Assembly: GCA_019137255.1 (NCBI GenBank)
Contig: WPDH01000483.1
Span: 1 to 64,000 of the forward strand
Origin: Corinectria fuckeliana
Lineage: Eukaryota > Ascomycota > Sordariomycetes > Hypocreales > Nectriaceae
Length of the DNA stretch: 64,000 nt
Reading direction: 5' to 3'
Shown in pieces: positions 24,801 through 35,800 of the stretch. Each line of letters starts with the position of its first letter. Position 1 is the first letter of the stretch. The notes below the pieces were generated by a model, which saw only the letters and a program-made list of their open reading frames with translations, was not told the DNA's origin and did not search any database. The position numbers and the translations under genes are program-made.

Positions 24801-25789
24801 TTTCCGAGTTTTTGTCCAACCAGTCTCAACGCATCGCGGATGACCACGAGGATCAAGAAAGGACACTCCAGGACACCATCGTTGCGACGGAGCGCAAGCT
24901 TGCTGAAAAGGAGCACGTTGAGGCGTCGGTCCTGAGCCTCCGGGACGAGGAGCAGAGGCTTCGAAGCAGCATCATGGGCCTGCGAACCGAGCAAGAGAGC
25001 CTGATCCGACAAAGGACTCGGCTGACTGCCGATGTGTCCTCGCTTGAGACGGCTATGCGTCTCCGCAAGGAGGAGCTATACGAGATGGAGGGACGTGCCG
25101 AGGGACTAGAGCGCCGTATCCTGGAGGGCGTCATGGACCACTCTCGCGTGCTTCTCATGTCCAAGGCCAGCAAGGGCGGCGACGCCATGAGTCGCAAACG
25201 GGTCAAGAAGCCCGCCAACGACAATGAATCGGCCCAGACCCCTCGCAAGCCGGGGGTGATGAACATGGCCTTGACGGCTAGGCGGAGTCTCGCGGCGCCA
25301 GCCCAGGCCGGAACCACCAGGAGAATCGTGTCGCTGAGCCAGATTAACAACAACGCGGCCTCGACCGGTTTCAAGAGGAGCCAGAGCGTGAGGACTCCTG
25401 CTGGCAAGGGGAAGGCCTACCGGAAACGAAGCTGGGGAGGCGACCTCGACCACGGCCTCGGCGATGACGACAAGGAGAATGTCGGCATTGGCGCCACTGT
25501 CGAAGAGGTTGACGAGCACGACATCCGTCCAACGATGCCAGAGCCGGACCGGCACGGCGACGACACGGCGGCTCTCGACCCGGCGCCCGATGACGACGGG
25601 GCCGACAGCGATACCGAGACGCTGCGTAGGAGCAGCAGAGGCACGGTTGTCACCAACGGCACAGACACGTACACGGACTCAGAGGCCGGATACAGCGAGT
25701 ATAGCGACACTGGCAGCGAGTGGACGGAGAGCGCGGTAGGCACTGACGCTGGCGGCGATGGTAACGAGCTGGTGGTTTACGGACGGTAG
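18863..25789 (+). CDS. Giant repeat and coiled-coil protein of unknown function (2,290 aa)
   Basis: Two exons (18863-18969, 19024-25789) are joined by a 54-bp intron. The N-terminal 250 residues are disordered and Ser/Pro-rich. Long helical segments of the type DEV--A-KEGL follow. Then come eight tandem units of 38-43 residues (about 922-1235; nt 21680-22625), each built on ILDALK-GLD-VRSDIE-LR, and more acidic coiled coil. Ten units of 17 residues (one is 18) occupy about 1764-1934 (nt 24206-24718), built on QKYDD-DVR-KLDLIVA. A classical coiled coil (about 1975-2085) and an acidic, Ser/Thr-rich tail close the protein. I see no catalytic motif, Walker box, signal peptide or membrane segment. 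Such proteins are sometimes auto-named chromosome segregation ATPase because of coiled-coil similarity, which I do not support. A scaffold or tether is a guess from architecture. Confidence 0.9.
21680..22625 (+). repeat. Eight tandem 38-43-residue repeats inside the giant protein gene
   Basis: The unit consensus is (N/S)DEILDALK-GLD-VRSDIE-LRD followed by a variable linker. Units 1 to 3 are nearly identical at DNA level; for example AAGGCTGTGGCGACATTGGA occurs twice, 120 bp apart. This suggests recent duplication there, while later units have diverged. Confidence 0.9.
24206..24718 (+). repeat. Ten tandem 51-bp repeats (17 residues each) inside the giant protein gene
   Basis: The unit is KYDD-(D/E)VR-KLD-IVAQ, with strong conservation of Lys-Tyr-Asp-Asp. 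One unit is a residue longer and starts KCGELDVR. Units 6 to 9 are the most alike. A 17-18-residue period is close to five helical turns and would place the Tyr and Arg on a repeating face. Confidence 0.93.
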
Positions 25790-26405
25790 GGACCGTGATG
25801 CAGAGGTCTGGTTTCACGGGGTTCAGGGGGACAAGGGAGTTTTTGATGAAAGCATGCGTACGGATCTGAGTCTGGATTGGGTGTCTTTTTATTTTGTTTT
25901 ATTTTATATCACTGACGGCAGAGTTTGGAACGCGAATGACATGTCTCTTGGTTCGGCTCGTCTCCTTGGCCGAGTCCTGTCTGGTTCGGGTTGTTTCTGG
26001 TAGCATTATGTGTGTTTTCTTTATAGGTTTGAAATGAAGATTTGCAAACATCATTCCAAGACTGTCCCCTATTTTCCATCGTTGCGTTGGGGAGCATTAT
26101 GCAGTGGGTTCTGGCGGAGTGCCCGATGATTATCATCCGGATGGACCACATCTTTTTTAGGGCCCGGTATCTAACGCGGGTTGACGGGTTGACGGGCAAT
26201 CGGGGCACGGCCTCGAGAACCTCCGAAAGTAAGTAAGTGGGGCCGGCCGTGCTCCCTGCGGGCGGAAAAACAACCCCTCCAAGCCTCCAACATCGCGTTG
26301 GGCCGTGTGTAATAGCTCCTCCATCTTCAACCGCGTTCGCCGCGGTCGCGCATTTCCGTACAACACACAGTCGCAACTCCAAAACGAAAACGAAAACAAC
26401 GCACA
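25790..26405. other. Spacer between the giant protein gene and DAD3
   Basis: It carries a T-rich likely 3' end signal region near 25885-25910 and the upstream region of DAD3. No coding frame is convincing on either strand. Confidence 0.5.
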
Positions 26406-26776
26406 ATGGACCCAATCTCGACGGCCGGCGGCCGCCTCTCCCCGCCAGAGGTCACCCCGCTCGAGCAGGAAGTCCTCGACGAGTACGAGCGTCTCGCCGA
26501 GAACATGAACAAGGTGCGACTTTCAATTAATCAACGAAAGCATTGAATTGCTCTAGTCCTTGAGAGAGAGAAAAAAAAAATTCTATGCTAACGCGAGACG
26601 CTCCCCAGCTGGCCACCATCCTCGACCACCTCGCCTCCAACCCCAGCAGCGACATCCTCGACGGCCTCCGCGAGCTCGAGCGCAAGACTAGCCTGGCCTT
26701 CACCCTCCTCAAGGCCAGCGTGTACAGCATCGTTCTGCAGCAGGAGATTGACTGGGGCGACGGGTCGACAACCTGA
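26406..26776 (+). CDS. DAD3: DASH complex subunit Dad3
   Basis: Two exons (26406-26513, 26609-26776) encode 91 residues. The core reads LEQEVLDEYERLAENMNKL, then ILDGLRELERKTSLAFTLLK and ASVYSIVLQQE, the conserved blocks of Dad3. The length suits the family. Dad3 is one of ten subunits of the fungal DASH/Dam1 ring, which couples kinetochores to spindle microtubules in the nucleus. The intron is 95 bp, long for this window, and contains a run of A. The gene converges on uS5m, whose stop codon lies 370 bp away on the other strand. Confidence 0.92.
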
Positions 26777-27145
26777 AACGGGACTCGCCGGTGGGATAAT
26801 TGAGAAAAAAAGCCAAGCCGTTGTAGGTATTCGGTTCATTGCTACGTGGAGGAAGTTGGCCGACTCCCTCGCGAGTTTGAAAGGGAAAACCAACAACCAA
26901 AAGCGCGCAGGATGAATAATGTAAATACGAGAAATGATACCCAGCCAAGTCGCCGACGCGTTAAACAGCTACAGAGCCAAGCCTACACCACACAAGGGAG
27001 AACACGACTTGTGCACAAACAATGGCTACTTAGCCAAGAATCGTTCTACACATGCGTACAGCAGCTCTGCCGCCACGCTGGGGAGATTGACGGGGGAATA
27101 TCCCTTCATATAGGTACACGTTATTACACCATTTGGCAATGCACT
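26777..27145. other. Convergent 3' region between DAD3 and uS5m
   Basis: Both transcripts must end within this 369 bp. No gene is seen. Confidence 0.5.
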
Positions 27146-28718
27146 TTAATATACAGCTCCGCCATAGTACACCTTCCGCACATCCACCAGCTTCTTGCCC
27201 CGTCCCATGGCGATCTGCTCCGGGTCGGGCTGGTTCGTCAGCGCCCGGTACGCCGCCTTGACCGAGTTCATGGGGTTCTTGGACCGGGGGATGCGCGCCG
27301 CAATGTCGTGGATGCCTGCCGCTCGACACATCTCAAAGATCCGGTGCGGGCAGCGCAGTCCAAAACCTACCATAGCCCATCGTCAGCATCATGCCTCGCA
27401 CATCATTACAGGGCGTTCGCTGGAACCAGCGGGGATCAAACATACCAGGAGGACGAGCCATCAGCTCGACGACGGTGCCGGACACCTTGGCGGAGACGTC
27501 GCCGTAGATGGTGCGGTTCTCGTAGCGGCGGATGGGCTTCATGTTGCGGATGGCGAGCATCTGGGCCGTCTCCTCGGCCACGCCGGGCTCGGTGGACTTG
27601 GCCATGCCGAGGCCGAGGCGGCCGTTGCCGTTACCGGCGATGGCGACAACCGAAGTGCTGCGGACCTTGCCCAGACGAGTCTGGTTGGCGACCCAGCGGG
27701 TCACGAGGCCCTTTGTCAGGAGCGAGCGGATGTCCTTGAGGCTCATGCCCGTCAGGCGCTTGATCTCCTGGAACTTGCCGGCGTCGTCCTGACCCATGTC
27801 CTCGGGGTCGGCGGCGTGCTTGTACAGGCCCTGCACGCCCGGCACCTTGCCCAGATCGGCGGCCTCGGCCGAGTGGAGACGCTCGACGCCGGCCGGGCCG
27901 TCCTGGAGGAGCTCGAGGCTGGTGGGCTCCACTTCGCCTTGGTGGGAGAACTCGACGATCTTGGTGAGCTCCTTCTTCCACTCCCTGTCGATGGCTTCGT
28001 CCAGCTCCAGGGCCTGCGCGCGGGTCATGAACTCGGGTCCGGAGGCTCCAGCTTCGGGGTCGGGCTCGGGGACGTCCTCCTCGATTAGGTAGCGCTTGGC
28101 CAGCTCCGGGTCCGCCTCCATGTCCTTGAGCTCGTCCTCGGTCAGGTCTATCAGCTCCTGGCCGGTGCTCTCCTTGACTCGGCGCATGGCGCGGACCATG
28201 GCGCGGGTCAGCTGGTCGCTCGTCTTCTTGTCGGTAATCTTCATCATCTTCTGCCCGTAGTTGTCGATCCACTCGCTCTGGTCGGGCCACTGGACCTCCC
28301 TCGGGGTGCTCTCGAGGGTGGGCTTGAGGTCGTAGCGGGGGTCTAGGACGGTGTAGTCCTCGATGTAGTTGGGGCGGTACGGGTCGTCTCGTAATCGGCC
28401 TTGGATGATCATGTCCTTGGGGTCAACGGCCTTCTCGCCCGCCTCCAACGCCTCGAGCTGCTCGGCCGAGTACTTGGTCTGGAGGATCTTCTTGTCTTCC
28501 TCCGAGAACTCGGGGAACTTCTCCTTCTGGTACTTGTTCATGCCCTCGGGCTTCAGCAGGCCGAGCTCTTCGGCCTTGACATTGCGGAAGCGGGACTTGC
28601 GACTCGAGCGGGGTGCAGAGGTATGAAGCTGTTGGCAGGATATGGAGACGGCGGGAGTCGTTCGGGTCGAGGAGAGGCAGCGGCCGAGGAGGCTGCGCGC
28701 CGGGCGTGCGACGCTCAT
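27146..28718 (-). CDS. MRPS5: Mitochondrial small-subunit ribosomal protein uS5m
   Basis: Two exons (28718-27446, 27366-27146) give 497 residues. I chose the ATG at 28718 because it opens with a basic presequence (MSVARPARSLLGRCLSS); the frame stays open upstream to 28769. A long, charged mitochondrion-specific extension fills residues 30-330. The ribosomal S5 domains follow (about 332-480): VVAIAGNGNGRLGLGMAK is the N-terminal S5 RNA-binding signature and NPMNSVKAAYRAL belongs to the C-terminal S5 domain. The protein is part of the decoding region of the mitoribosome small subunit. The 79-bp intron splits the codon for Gly in PPGFGLRCP. Confidence 0.92.
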
Positions 28719-29089
28719 GACCGGTAGGGGTCCGGTCCGCTCGATGGATCGTGTCCCGGGGGGTATCAATTCGTGGGGGAGGGGAATGGACGGTGGGCAC
28801 CCAAAGTCGACTGGTCTGGCGCGACCTGAGCTCGAGGTTTTTTGGGGATCCGAGAATCCTCAATTGAGAAGCCCGGGAGGTACGCTAAGACGACGAGGCC
28901 AATTAGAGCAGCCGTCAGTTCAAAATCCAAAAAAGGTACCGGGGGTGTTCGTCACACGTGGGAAGTCACGTGCATCTTCGCAACTACTTACCATTTGAGC
29001 CTCATCCATGTTGGAGTAATGCACACCTGACATACAGACTGGTGGGTTGAACACCTCCGAAAGAGCCAAATTAACCCCAGCTGAACCAT
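28719..29089. other. Upstream region of uS5m
   Basis: No gene is seen. This is the promoter side of the minus-strand uS5m gene and leads into repeat copy 2. Confidence 0.45.
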
Positions 29090-29325
29090 AAGGAGTCGTG
29101 CTATCCAGGCTGTATATCACATGCCTATATCGAATATCAATATGATCTTCTTTCCTTAGCTAGTCTCGCTGTTATTAATGGCAGAGCAGTTAGGCGGCAC
29201 CAGGGTATCAAGGAGTTAGAGCGTTAGGGCGTCAGGCCATCAAATTAGGGCATCAGGGCATTGGGATTGTGTCGAAGCGAATGACATTGGATGGCAAGAA
29301 GTCCGGGCTTACAGCCCGAATAGAC
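29090..29325 (+). repeat. Diverged dispersed repeat, copy 2
   Basis: Same order and orientation of blocks as 15210-15475: CCAGGCTGTATATCACATGC, TAATGGCAGAGCAGT, scattered GGGCATC units, GTGTCGAAGCGAATGACATT and GGGCTTACAGCCCGAATAG. It has fewer GGGCATT units than copy 1. No frame runs across both copies. Confidence 0.6.
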
Positions 29326-30035
29326 ATAGAACAGATATATGGTAGATATAGCCCAAACAGCACGACTCATCACAATACCCATCTCATCCGGCGCTTGCTT
29401 TCTCGGTGTCCTCATCATCTTCGTACGATTCCCCTTACCCTACTGCGCAGCCATTAAAGGTAGTCAACAACGGCTCGTTTCCCCCCTGTCTGTCCAGCAT
29501 TCTTCGCAACCAATCAGCCGCCGCCGCACTATCAGTCGACTTTTTGCTGCAAGGGTGAAACGTCTCAGTTCACGGTGCGCACCCGGGATCCAGTGGGCCG
29601 TCACCGTCGCCATCGCCATCGCTGCCGCCGCTTGCCAGTTGCTCAGACCCCCAGTGACGATCCATCGGAATTGTGACGCTTTTGGTTTCGACTCCCATGA
29701 TTTCAGTAATCCCTTCCTTTTCATGCTCCTCCCATGTCGTAGACTCTCCCTTCTATTTTTCTCCAGTCCATTTGACCTCTTTGCCTGTTTAGCCTCGTCT
29801 GTCCTCGCTCTCTTCAACTTGCCAACACCATCACCAGCTCGAATATCCGTACGTGACTGGCGCACATACACACCTCGTTTGCTACCCGTATATCAACGCT
29901 TTCTTTTGCGAGCCGCTATTCCTGCGCTCGACTATCCAGCCAGCACACTCGAATTCGATCCCCCATCGACTCATTCCCCATCTCACCTCGAATACACTCA
30001 GCTTCGCCTCGTCCTACCCCGAGACCTTCGCTCCC
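29326..30035. other. Long upstream region of the 75-residue membrane protein
   Basis: A pyrimidine-rich leader-like stretch precedes the ATG at 30036. A 234-residue frame on the plus strand overlaps it but has no coding character. A leader intron is possible but I cannot define it. Confidence 0.4.
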
Positions 30036-30263
30036 ATGGGTAAATTCGACTGGTTCTCCAAAATCGGCGCCACGGACGAGGCAGTCGCCGTTCTCAACGA
30101 CCAGCCCATCCTCTTCACCATCCTGCTCATCGTTCTCGCCGCGGTCGGCCTGCAATTCGCCCTGCACTGGTACATCGGTTTCGCTACTCTGAAGCCCGAG
30201 CAACGCAAGGCGGCGCAGGACAAGAAGGATAAGAAAGCTGCCGCCAAGAAGAACAAGAAATAA
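30036..30263 (+). CDS. Small single-pass membrane protein, 75 aa, unrecognised
   Basis: A single exon encodes 75 residues starting MGKFDWFSKIGATDEAVAVL. One hydrophobic helix (about 25-50; ILFTILLIVLAAVGLQFAL) is followed by a strongly basic tail (KKDKKAAAKKNKK). There is no cleavable signal peptide. C-ending codons dominate, as in the neighbouring genes, which supports a real gene. The frame is also open upstream to 29853, but the ATG at 30036 gives the clean conserved-looking start. Tail-type membrane topology with a lysine-rich cytosolic end would suit an ER or mitochondrial outer-membrane protein. That is inference; I do not recognise the family. Confidence 0.7.
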   Translation: MGKFDWFSKIGATDEAVAVLNDQPILFTILLIVLAAVGLQFALHWYIGFATLKPEQRKAAQDKKDKKAAAKKNKK

Positions 30264-30590
30264 GCCGAGGCTTGCGAGGACCCGCCACATTTTTCCCGGA
30301 TGGGACCCTACTTCGGCGAACCGTTAGATGGTATTTCCATCAAGGCTGCTGGTTCTGTTTTCTTGTCTCATTTAGCGATCGACTTATTAGCAATGGGTTT
30401 GGGAGAGTGCCTTTCAAGCGGCATCAAGCGCAAGTTGTAACTATGTTTCGGTAACTGCGGGCTGCCTTAGGTTTAGACTTTCAATCATGTAGTCCCAAAC
30501 ACAGACAGCCTTTCTTTCATCTTGTGATCTGGTCCGTTTTGTACATTTGGAAGCTCTGTTTGATATTCCCCGCCATATTGCACCATCTCG

Positions 30591-32351
30591 TCAAATGCCC
30601 CGGTCGCTGCGTGAGAGCCACTCGGAAAAGGATTGGAAGCCTCCCGGGTCGTATGTTGCATAATGTGTTCCATCCTCGGTCTGCGTTGGAACTTCGCAGC
30701 TATTCAGAAAAGCAGAGTCACTTCCGTAGCTCCCTACTCCAAAACCACTCGACAACCACAAATTGTCGGGAAAGTGATGTTCTGGTTCCATCAGTAGAAC
30801 GGGGCTGCCGTAGGCCTGACTAGCTTGGATATCTGGAGGATCCAGGCAACTTGCGCTGAAAGACTGGCTGTCTATCATCGCATCTTGGTCGTTTGCCGGC
30901 GTCGGCCAGTTGACCAAGATGGAGTCATCGATGTCTAATATGCTTTGATTTGAGACGTCTTCCTCCTTCCTTACTTGGGAGAAATCTTCTTTTAGGTGAG
31001 CCTTCGCCAGAATACTAGTGGAAACCTCGTTTGCGTTTAGCTCTTCAAACTGGGGCTCCAGTGATACTGGACGCGCCCTTTTCGACCTTTCTCTCAAGGA
31101 AGAAAGCTTAGGATTCGTCACTAGAACGTCCCACGCCCGTTTCTCAATGCCCTGAGTAATATTCTCCCACTCCACAGAGGGCGTCTTTCCTTGCGTGTTT
31201 CGTAGAGCGAGCTCCGCAGTCTTTTGCCGTAGGCTCGGGGACTCTGCAACATTCATCCGCGCCAATGAAGCGCTTATGACCTTGAGAAAGCTAACACGAT
31301 CAGATATTGTCTACTAGAGCCGTTAGCAACGTCCTGCAACTACTTACCCTCCTAACATACCTTTAGATATGGCATGTGAAAGACCCCAGGTGCCAACCTA
31401 GTGAGACAGCGTGATGAAAGACCATGCACGACCTGAATCCCTTTGTACTTCTTTGCAGGCGCAAGTATGAGTTGTTCAGACATGACCGCAACCAAGGCGG
31501 AGTTGTTGACTTTGTTCAAGGCTTCTTCGGCGACCAACTTCGATTCTATCTCGAAATCTTTCCCGGAATGATTCGCAGTGCTACATTGCGACGGGAAGTT
31601 CAGGCTCGAGATGAAATTCTCCACAGCCCTTCTGTCGTCTAAGTCAAGGGCTGAAGACAGACCGTCACCACGCTCAGCCACCGTTGGCGGGTGATCCTCT
31701 TTCACCTGGTCTGACCGTCTTCTTTTCCTGGCTCGATTCTGGCGGTCACTGCGTGGCTGGAGCCGAGCTTTAGCTGTGACTTGGACAATGCTGACTGAAA
31801 GAATGAGAGCTCGGAATCGAGCGGTGACAGCTCCTATTGGCGGTACAAGGGCAGAACTCAAGTCTGGGTGCTGAATCGAGAAGCTCATGAGGCCCGGTAG
31901 CTGGGTCGAGATGTTGCAGTCATACTCAAGCCAGAGGCCTAGGCGACTCCACAGCTATGAGCCATTGTTAGCTCGGGCGTAGGAAGACGATAGCGTAGGG
32001 CTGGTATACTTCGCAGTGCTTGATCGACTTGGCAAACGCATCGCGCTGCGTGCTGTCCAGAACCGGGTCGTTATTGACGGCAAGCGATACCTCGATGCAA
32101 CAACTGCCCATCCGCGAGATCCAGAGATGCGATTCTTCCAAGACGACCAAGAGCTGGTCGATGGTCGTGATGCTCGAATAGCGGGGGGGGAGATCGAGGC
32201 ACAACGACGACGTCACTGTGATTTCGAGATCCTCCTGCTTCAATAGTATCTGCAGAGTGGGGAGTGGCAGTGGTGATGCAAGCGCATCATCCGCACAAGG
32301 ACTGGGCAGGTCCATGGGATGTAAGGAGGATGAAGGAAACCAGGAGAGCAT
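30591..32351 (-). CDS. Unrecognised protein with a nuclear localisation-like motif (551 aa)
   Basis: Three exons (32351-32010, 31954-31361, 31310-30591) with 55- and 50-bp introns encode 551 residues. I start at the first in-frame ATG, 32351; the frame is open to 32411 but offers only a TTG there, so an extra upstream exon is possible. Segments such as LLVVLEESHLWIS and LWSRLGLWLEYDCNIS look folded. A basic patch (RARKRRRSDQVK, about residue 200) resembles a nuclear localisation signal. The last 150 residues are acidic and Ser/Asp-rich. I do not recognise any domain. A nuclear, fast-evolving protein (for example a meiotic or chromatin factor) would fit but is not shown. Confidence 0.75.
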
Positions 32352-32832
32352 GAAAGGACCATCCAAGGTCACGTTATATGTGATGTCGGCAATGAGGGAG
32401 CAGTCTCTCAATCTGCCTTGTACTTAAGGACGGATTGTTTGATGTGCAGTGCGAGGCAGGTGATAAAGCTGCAGGTTGCATTTTGAGGTTGAGGAAAGAA
32501 CGAAGGGTCAAACCACTTTCAGCCCCATTCAGGCATGTCCTTTAAATACTTGGAAACCTCGAAACACGTACTAAGCCACTAAGCCACTCAAGAAAAAAAA
32601 GAACCATATCGTCGAGCGCTTCAAAATGCATGGTATTGGTGGCGTATCCAAGAGCACACTGAAATAACCTGCTCCAACTACCTGCCTATCTATTGTTTAG
32701 TAGGCTGTTCATTAGCTATGTCCAACAAGATGGCTTGCTACAAGTCTAAAACATGCCCTTGATAAACACCCATCATACGTCGCATGATATCGAAGGTAAA
32801 TTATTAGTCACCACGACTCCTCACGCTTCGCC
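32352..32832. other. Spacer between two minus-strand genes
   Basis: It holds the upstream region of the 551-residue protein gene and the 3' end of the GTPase-RasGEF gene. No gene is seen. Confidence 0.5.
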
Positions 32833-35800
32833 TTATTTAGCAAACCAGGGAAACTTCTTCTTGGGCGGCTCGGCCGATCCCCCAGACGTACTCTCAACTT
32901 GTACACTTCGCTGATAGATATCCTAAGAACGTAGGTGTCAGTGTGGTGCAGCATCTACCGGGGACAAAGCCGGCTTACCTCCTCATCTACTGGCATCCGG
33001 CAACTCAGAATCAGCTCTCGCGCATTGTCATGCTTGGAGAGATTCGGGTACGCGGTGCCTTGGCTCTTCATGATGGGAAGCAGAACTTCTCCCAGCACCT
33101 CAAATTTCTTCCAGTTGATGCGATCACCGTCCGGGCCGACAAATGTCTTACTGCCCTCCTCGGCCGACACCAGATCTCGCCGGTGGAGTGGGATGAAGGG
33201 AATGCGCGGCAGAGGCGAGTTTTCCCAAGCTAGTCGGTACGCAAAGTGGCTCTTTTGCGTTCCCATCAATATCACCAAGCGCGCAAACCGCTTCTGAGTC
33301 TCCGTTGGCACCAATGCTCGCGTCTGCGCCAGTCGATGAATAGCCGTGCCATTGACTCCGGCTAAGACGGCTGCCAGCCCGTTGTAATTGTTCAGTTGTC
33401 GCAGCTTTAGTGCGATGCTCATAAACTTGTCTAGCATCTGCGCTCGATGCTTTGCCTTGTCCCGCAGGAGGATCATGCTTGCAACCCACTTGGCGACGTG
33501 GTTGAAGTGATTGATCATCCTGTTGACGTTGTTCAAGCTCTTGCACTTCTCTTTCTGGTCCGCAGACAAACTGACGTGCCTAACAAAGTCTCGAATTCGA
33601 ATCGATGAAAACATGATCCAGTCGATCCGCGTCAGCTCATCCGCCACGTCGTCGTCCGAAATATCCATAAAGATGTGATATCGAAATTTGTTCATGGGGA
33701 AGTTATCCACGGGCTCAAGACCGGCGGCCGCCCTCTCGTACTCGTCATATGAGTGGAACTGTACTTGACTCCCGACGCTATTTCCCCTATCCACGAACGA
33801 GGTCTCCGAGCTACCGGATGGTCTCCCACTTAGGTCTTCGTCAACCTGTAGCGCACTAACACCCGGAGCTAGCTCGTTGATGTCCTTGGACAATATTTCA
33901 CTAGCAATCATATCGCCAGTGTCATCTGAGTTCGCCCAGCCAGTGTCATCATCCTCGACAACGTTAAAATGAAGATCCCGACGCATATGCTGGGCTGCTA
34001 TGGAAAATATGGGCTCCGTGGAAAGATGCTTGATGAAGTCTTCCAAGTTCTTCCTGGTTAGAGGGCGCGCAAAGTCGCCAGGGTAAAGCGACACCCATTT
34101 GGCTACCATTTCGATGGTCCTGAGCTGCGTTGCCGTTTTCGTCAGATAATGTGTCGTCTTGTCCTCTCGGACCTCATCTAACCGGGTAATGATAGCTGAG
34201 AAGAGCTCACCGGGAGCTGCAAACTTCCGGTAGAGGCAGAGGAATATGTCGGAAAAGTTGTTGTCCCCCCTCGACAGCCTCATAGAAAGGAGGCGGTCTA
34301 CCAAATCATCAAACGATACCCCTGCCATCTTTGCGGGTTTGTCGAAAATGTTGTCGTCATTGCGTTGCAGTATGGGGATGTCGTCCGAGTGTCGGTACGA
34401 TTCGGCATCTGACTCTTCCACATCCATATGTGGATCACTGCCTTGCCTGTCGAGTCGTATACCGGGAGTTCTGAGCATGCTGCTTACGGTTTGCGCCTGG
34501 CTGTGATCCCCCAATTCGCGCACCGGACCCGGAGTGTGACCCGCGTTCTGGTTCTGGTTGACTCGAGGGCTGCGAGCTCGGTAGCTTTCGTTGACTGGAG
34601 GAGTAGAGACTCCGCGGAGAAGAGAGAAGTCGGAGCTCGCTCTGCTATGCTTGCTGTTTTGGCTCAGGGGTCGCCTAGCGGTGGGGTCGGGGGCCTCGAG
34701 ATTGGCGGCAGATTGCGCCCGGCGGCGTGAGATTGTCTCACCGTTTTCTTCTTGGGATATAGTCAGAGCCGAAGAGCCTCAAGTCAACAAGTTCGGACCT
34801 ACCTCTTTTGTGGGCTATCGCAGCTCTAAGGATTGTGTTCAGGGCGATTCTGGCGGTTTCGGGCCGGTCCGAGGAGACTTTATAACTTGCGATACATGTC
34901 CTAAATAATGGATGGTTTGCTAATGCATCTGGGTCAACCAGCCAGTCCTGTTCTGGGTTCTCGCATTTGCAGCCCACCAGACTGGACGGAAGATGAGAGT
35001 TGGCGAGAGCCGCTACATCGCGTTCAGTATTCGTACGTCTTCATCGTGGTAGATAGGGGGGAGCGCACTAAGCGTCTGAGGGAGGTCGCGGATAGAATCT
35101 TGGTTCATAACATCGTAGAGGATGAGGGCGGCATCGACGCGTGGCACAATATGGCCGTTGATCTGCTTTGGCCACTGTATTGGCTGGGCTGGGTTCAATT
35201 CGAAATACTCCAGATCCAGCTCGAGAAGGGTCGTGACGTGGGAGATGTTGTCGACCAGCATGCGCACGCTGGTGGCATTCGAGATTGGCGGCCGGGTGAG
35301 GCCGAGGACGCGTTGTACGAAGGAGGTTTTGCCAACACCAGTGGACCCGATGACGGCGATGTTGAAGCCCTCCATGGTAGATGATGAGGGGGACTAGGAA
35401 GTCACAGTCAGTCCCCGCATATCCGGCGTGTCTCATACACACATGCAACCCCTGCCCCGCGAGGGTCAGACGGGTGGGGTCCGTGTGTTGGAGCGATGGA
35501 CGGTGGACATACCCAGTTCGATGAAGGGGTGGCGGTCAGAGATTCTCGACGGGGGGGCGGCCAGTGCTGGCTTGGGGTGTTGTCATCGCTGTCGCGATCG
35601 TCGCCGTCGTCTTCGTCGTCGTCGAGGGATTGGTAGACAGAGCTGCCGTCGTCCGAGTCGTCCGAGACAGCTGGGGGGCTGTATCGCTGGAAGAAGGGGT
35701 CGTCGACAATGGATCCGGCTGAGTCCTGGCGCCTGTGTTGGGGACGGCTTATGGAGGTCGAATAAGAGAGGGCGTTAGGTGAGTAGCGAAGGGGGAGCGA

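Noticed and set aside
19640..25555. Long minus-strand frames (up to 321 residues) opposite the giant repeat protein
   Set aside because: They arise from the repeated codons of the plus-strand gene and carry its periodicity in an antisense frame.
29339..30043. 234-residue plus-strand frame before the small membrane protein
   Set aside because: It overlaps a leader-like pyrimidine-rich region, is in a different frame from the small gene, and has no coding bias.
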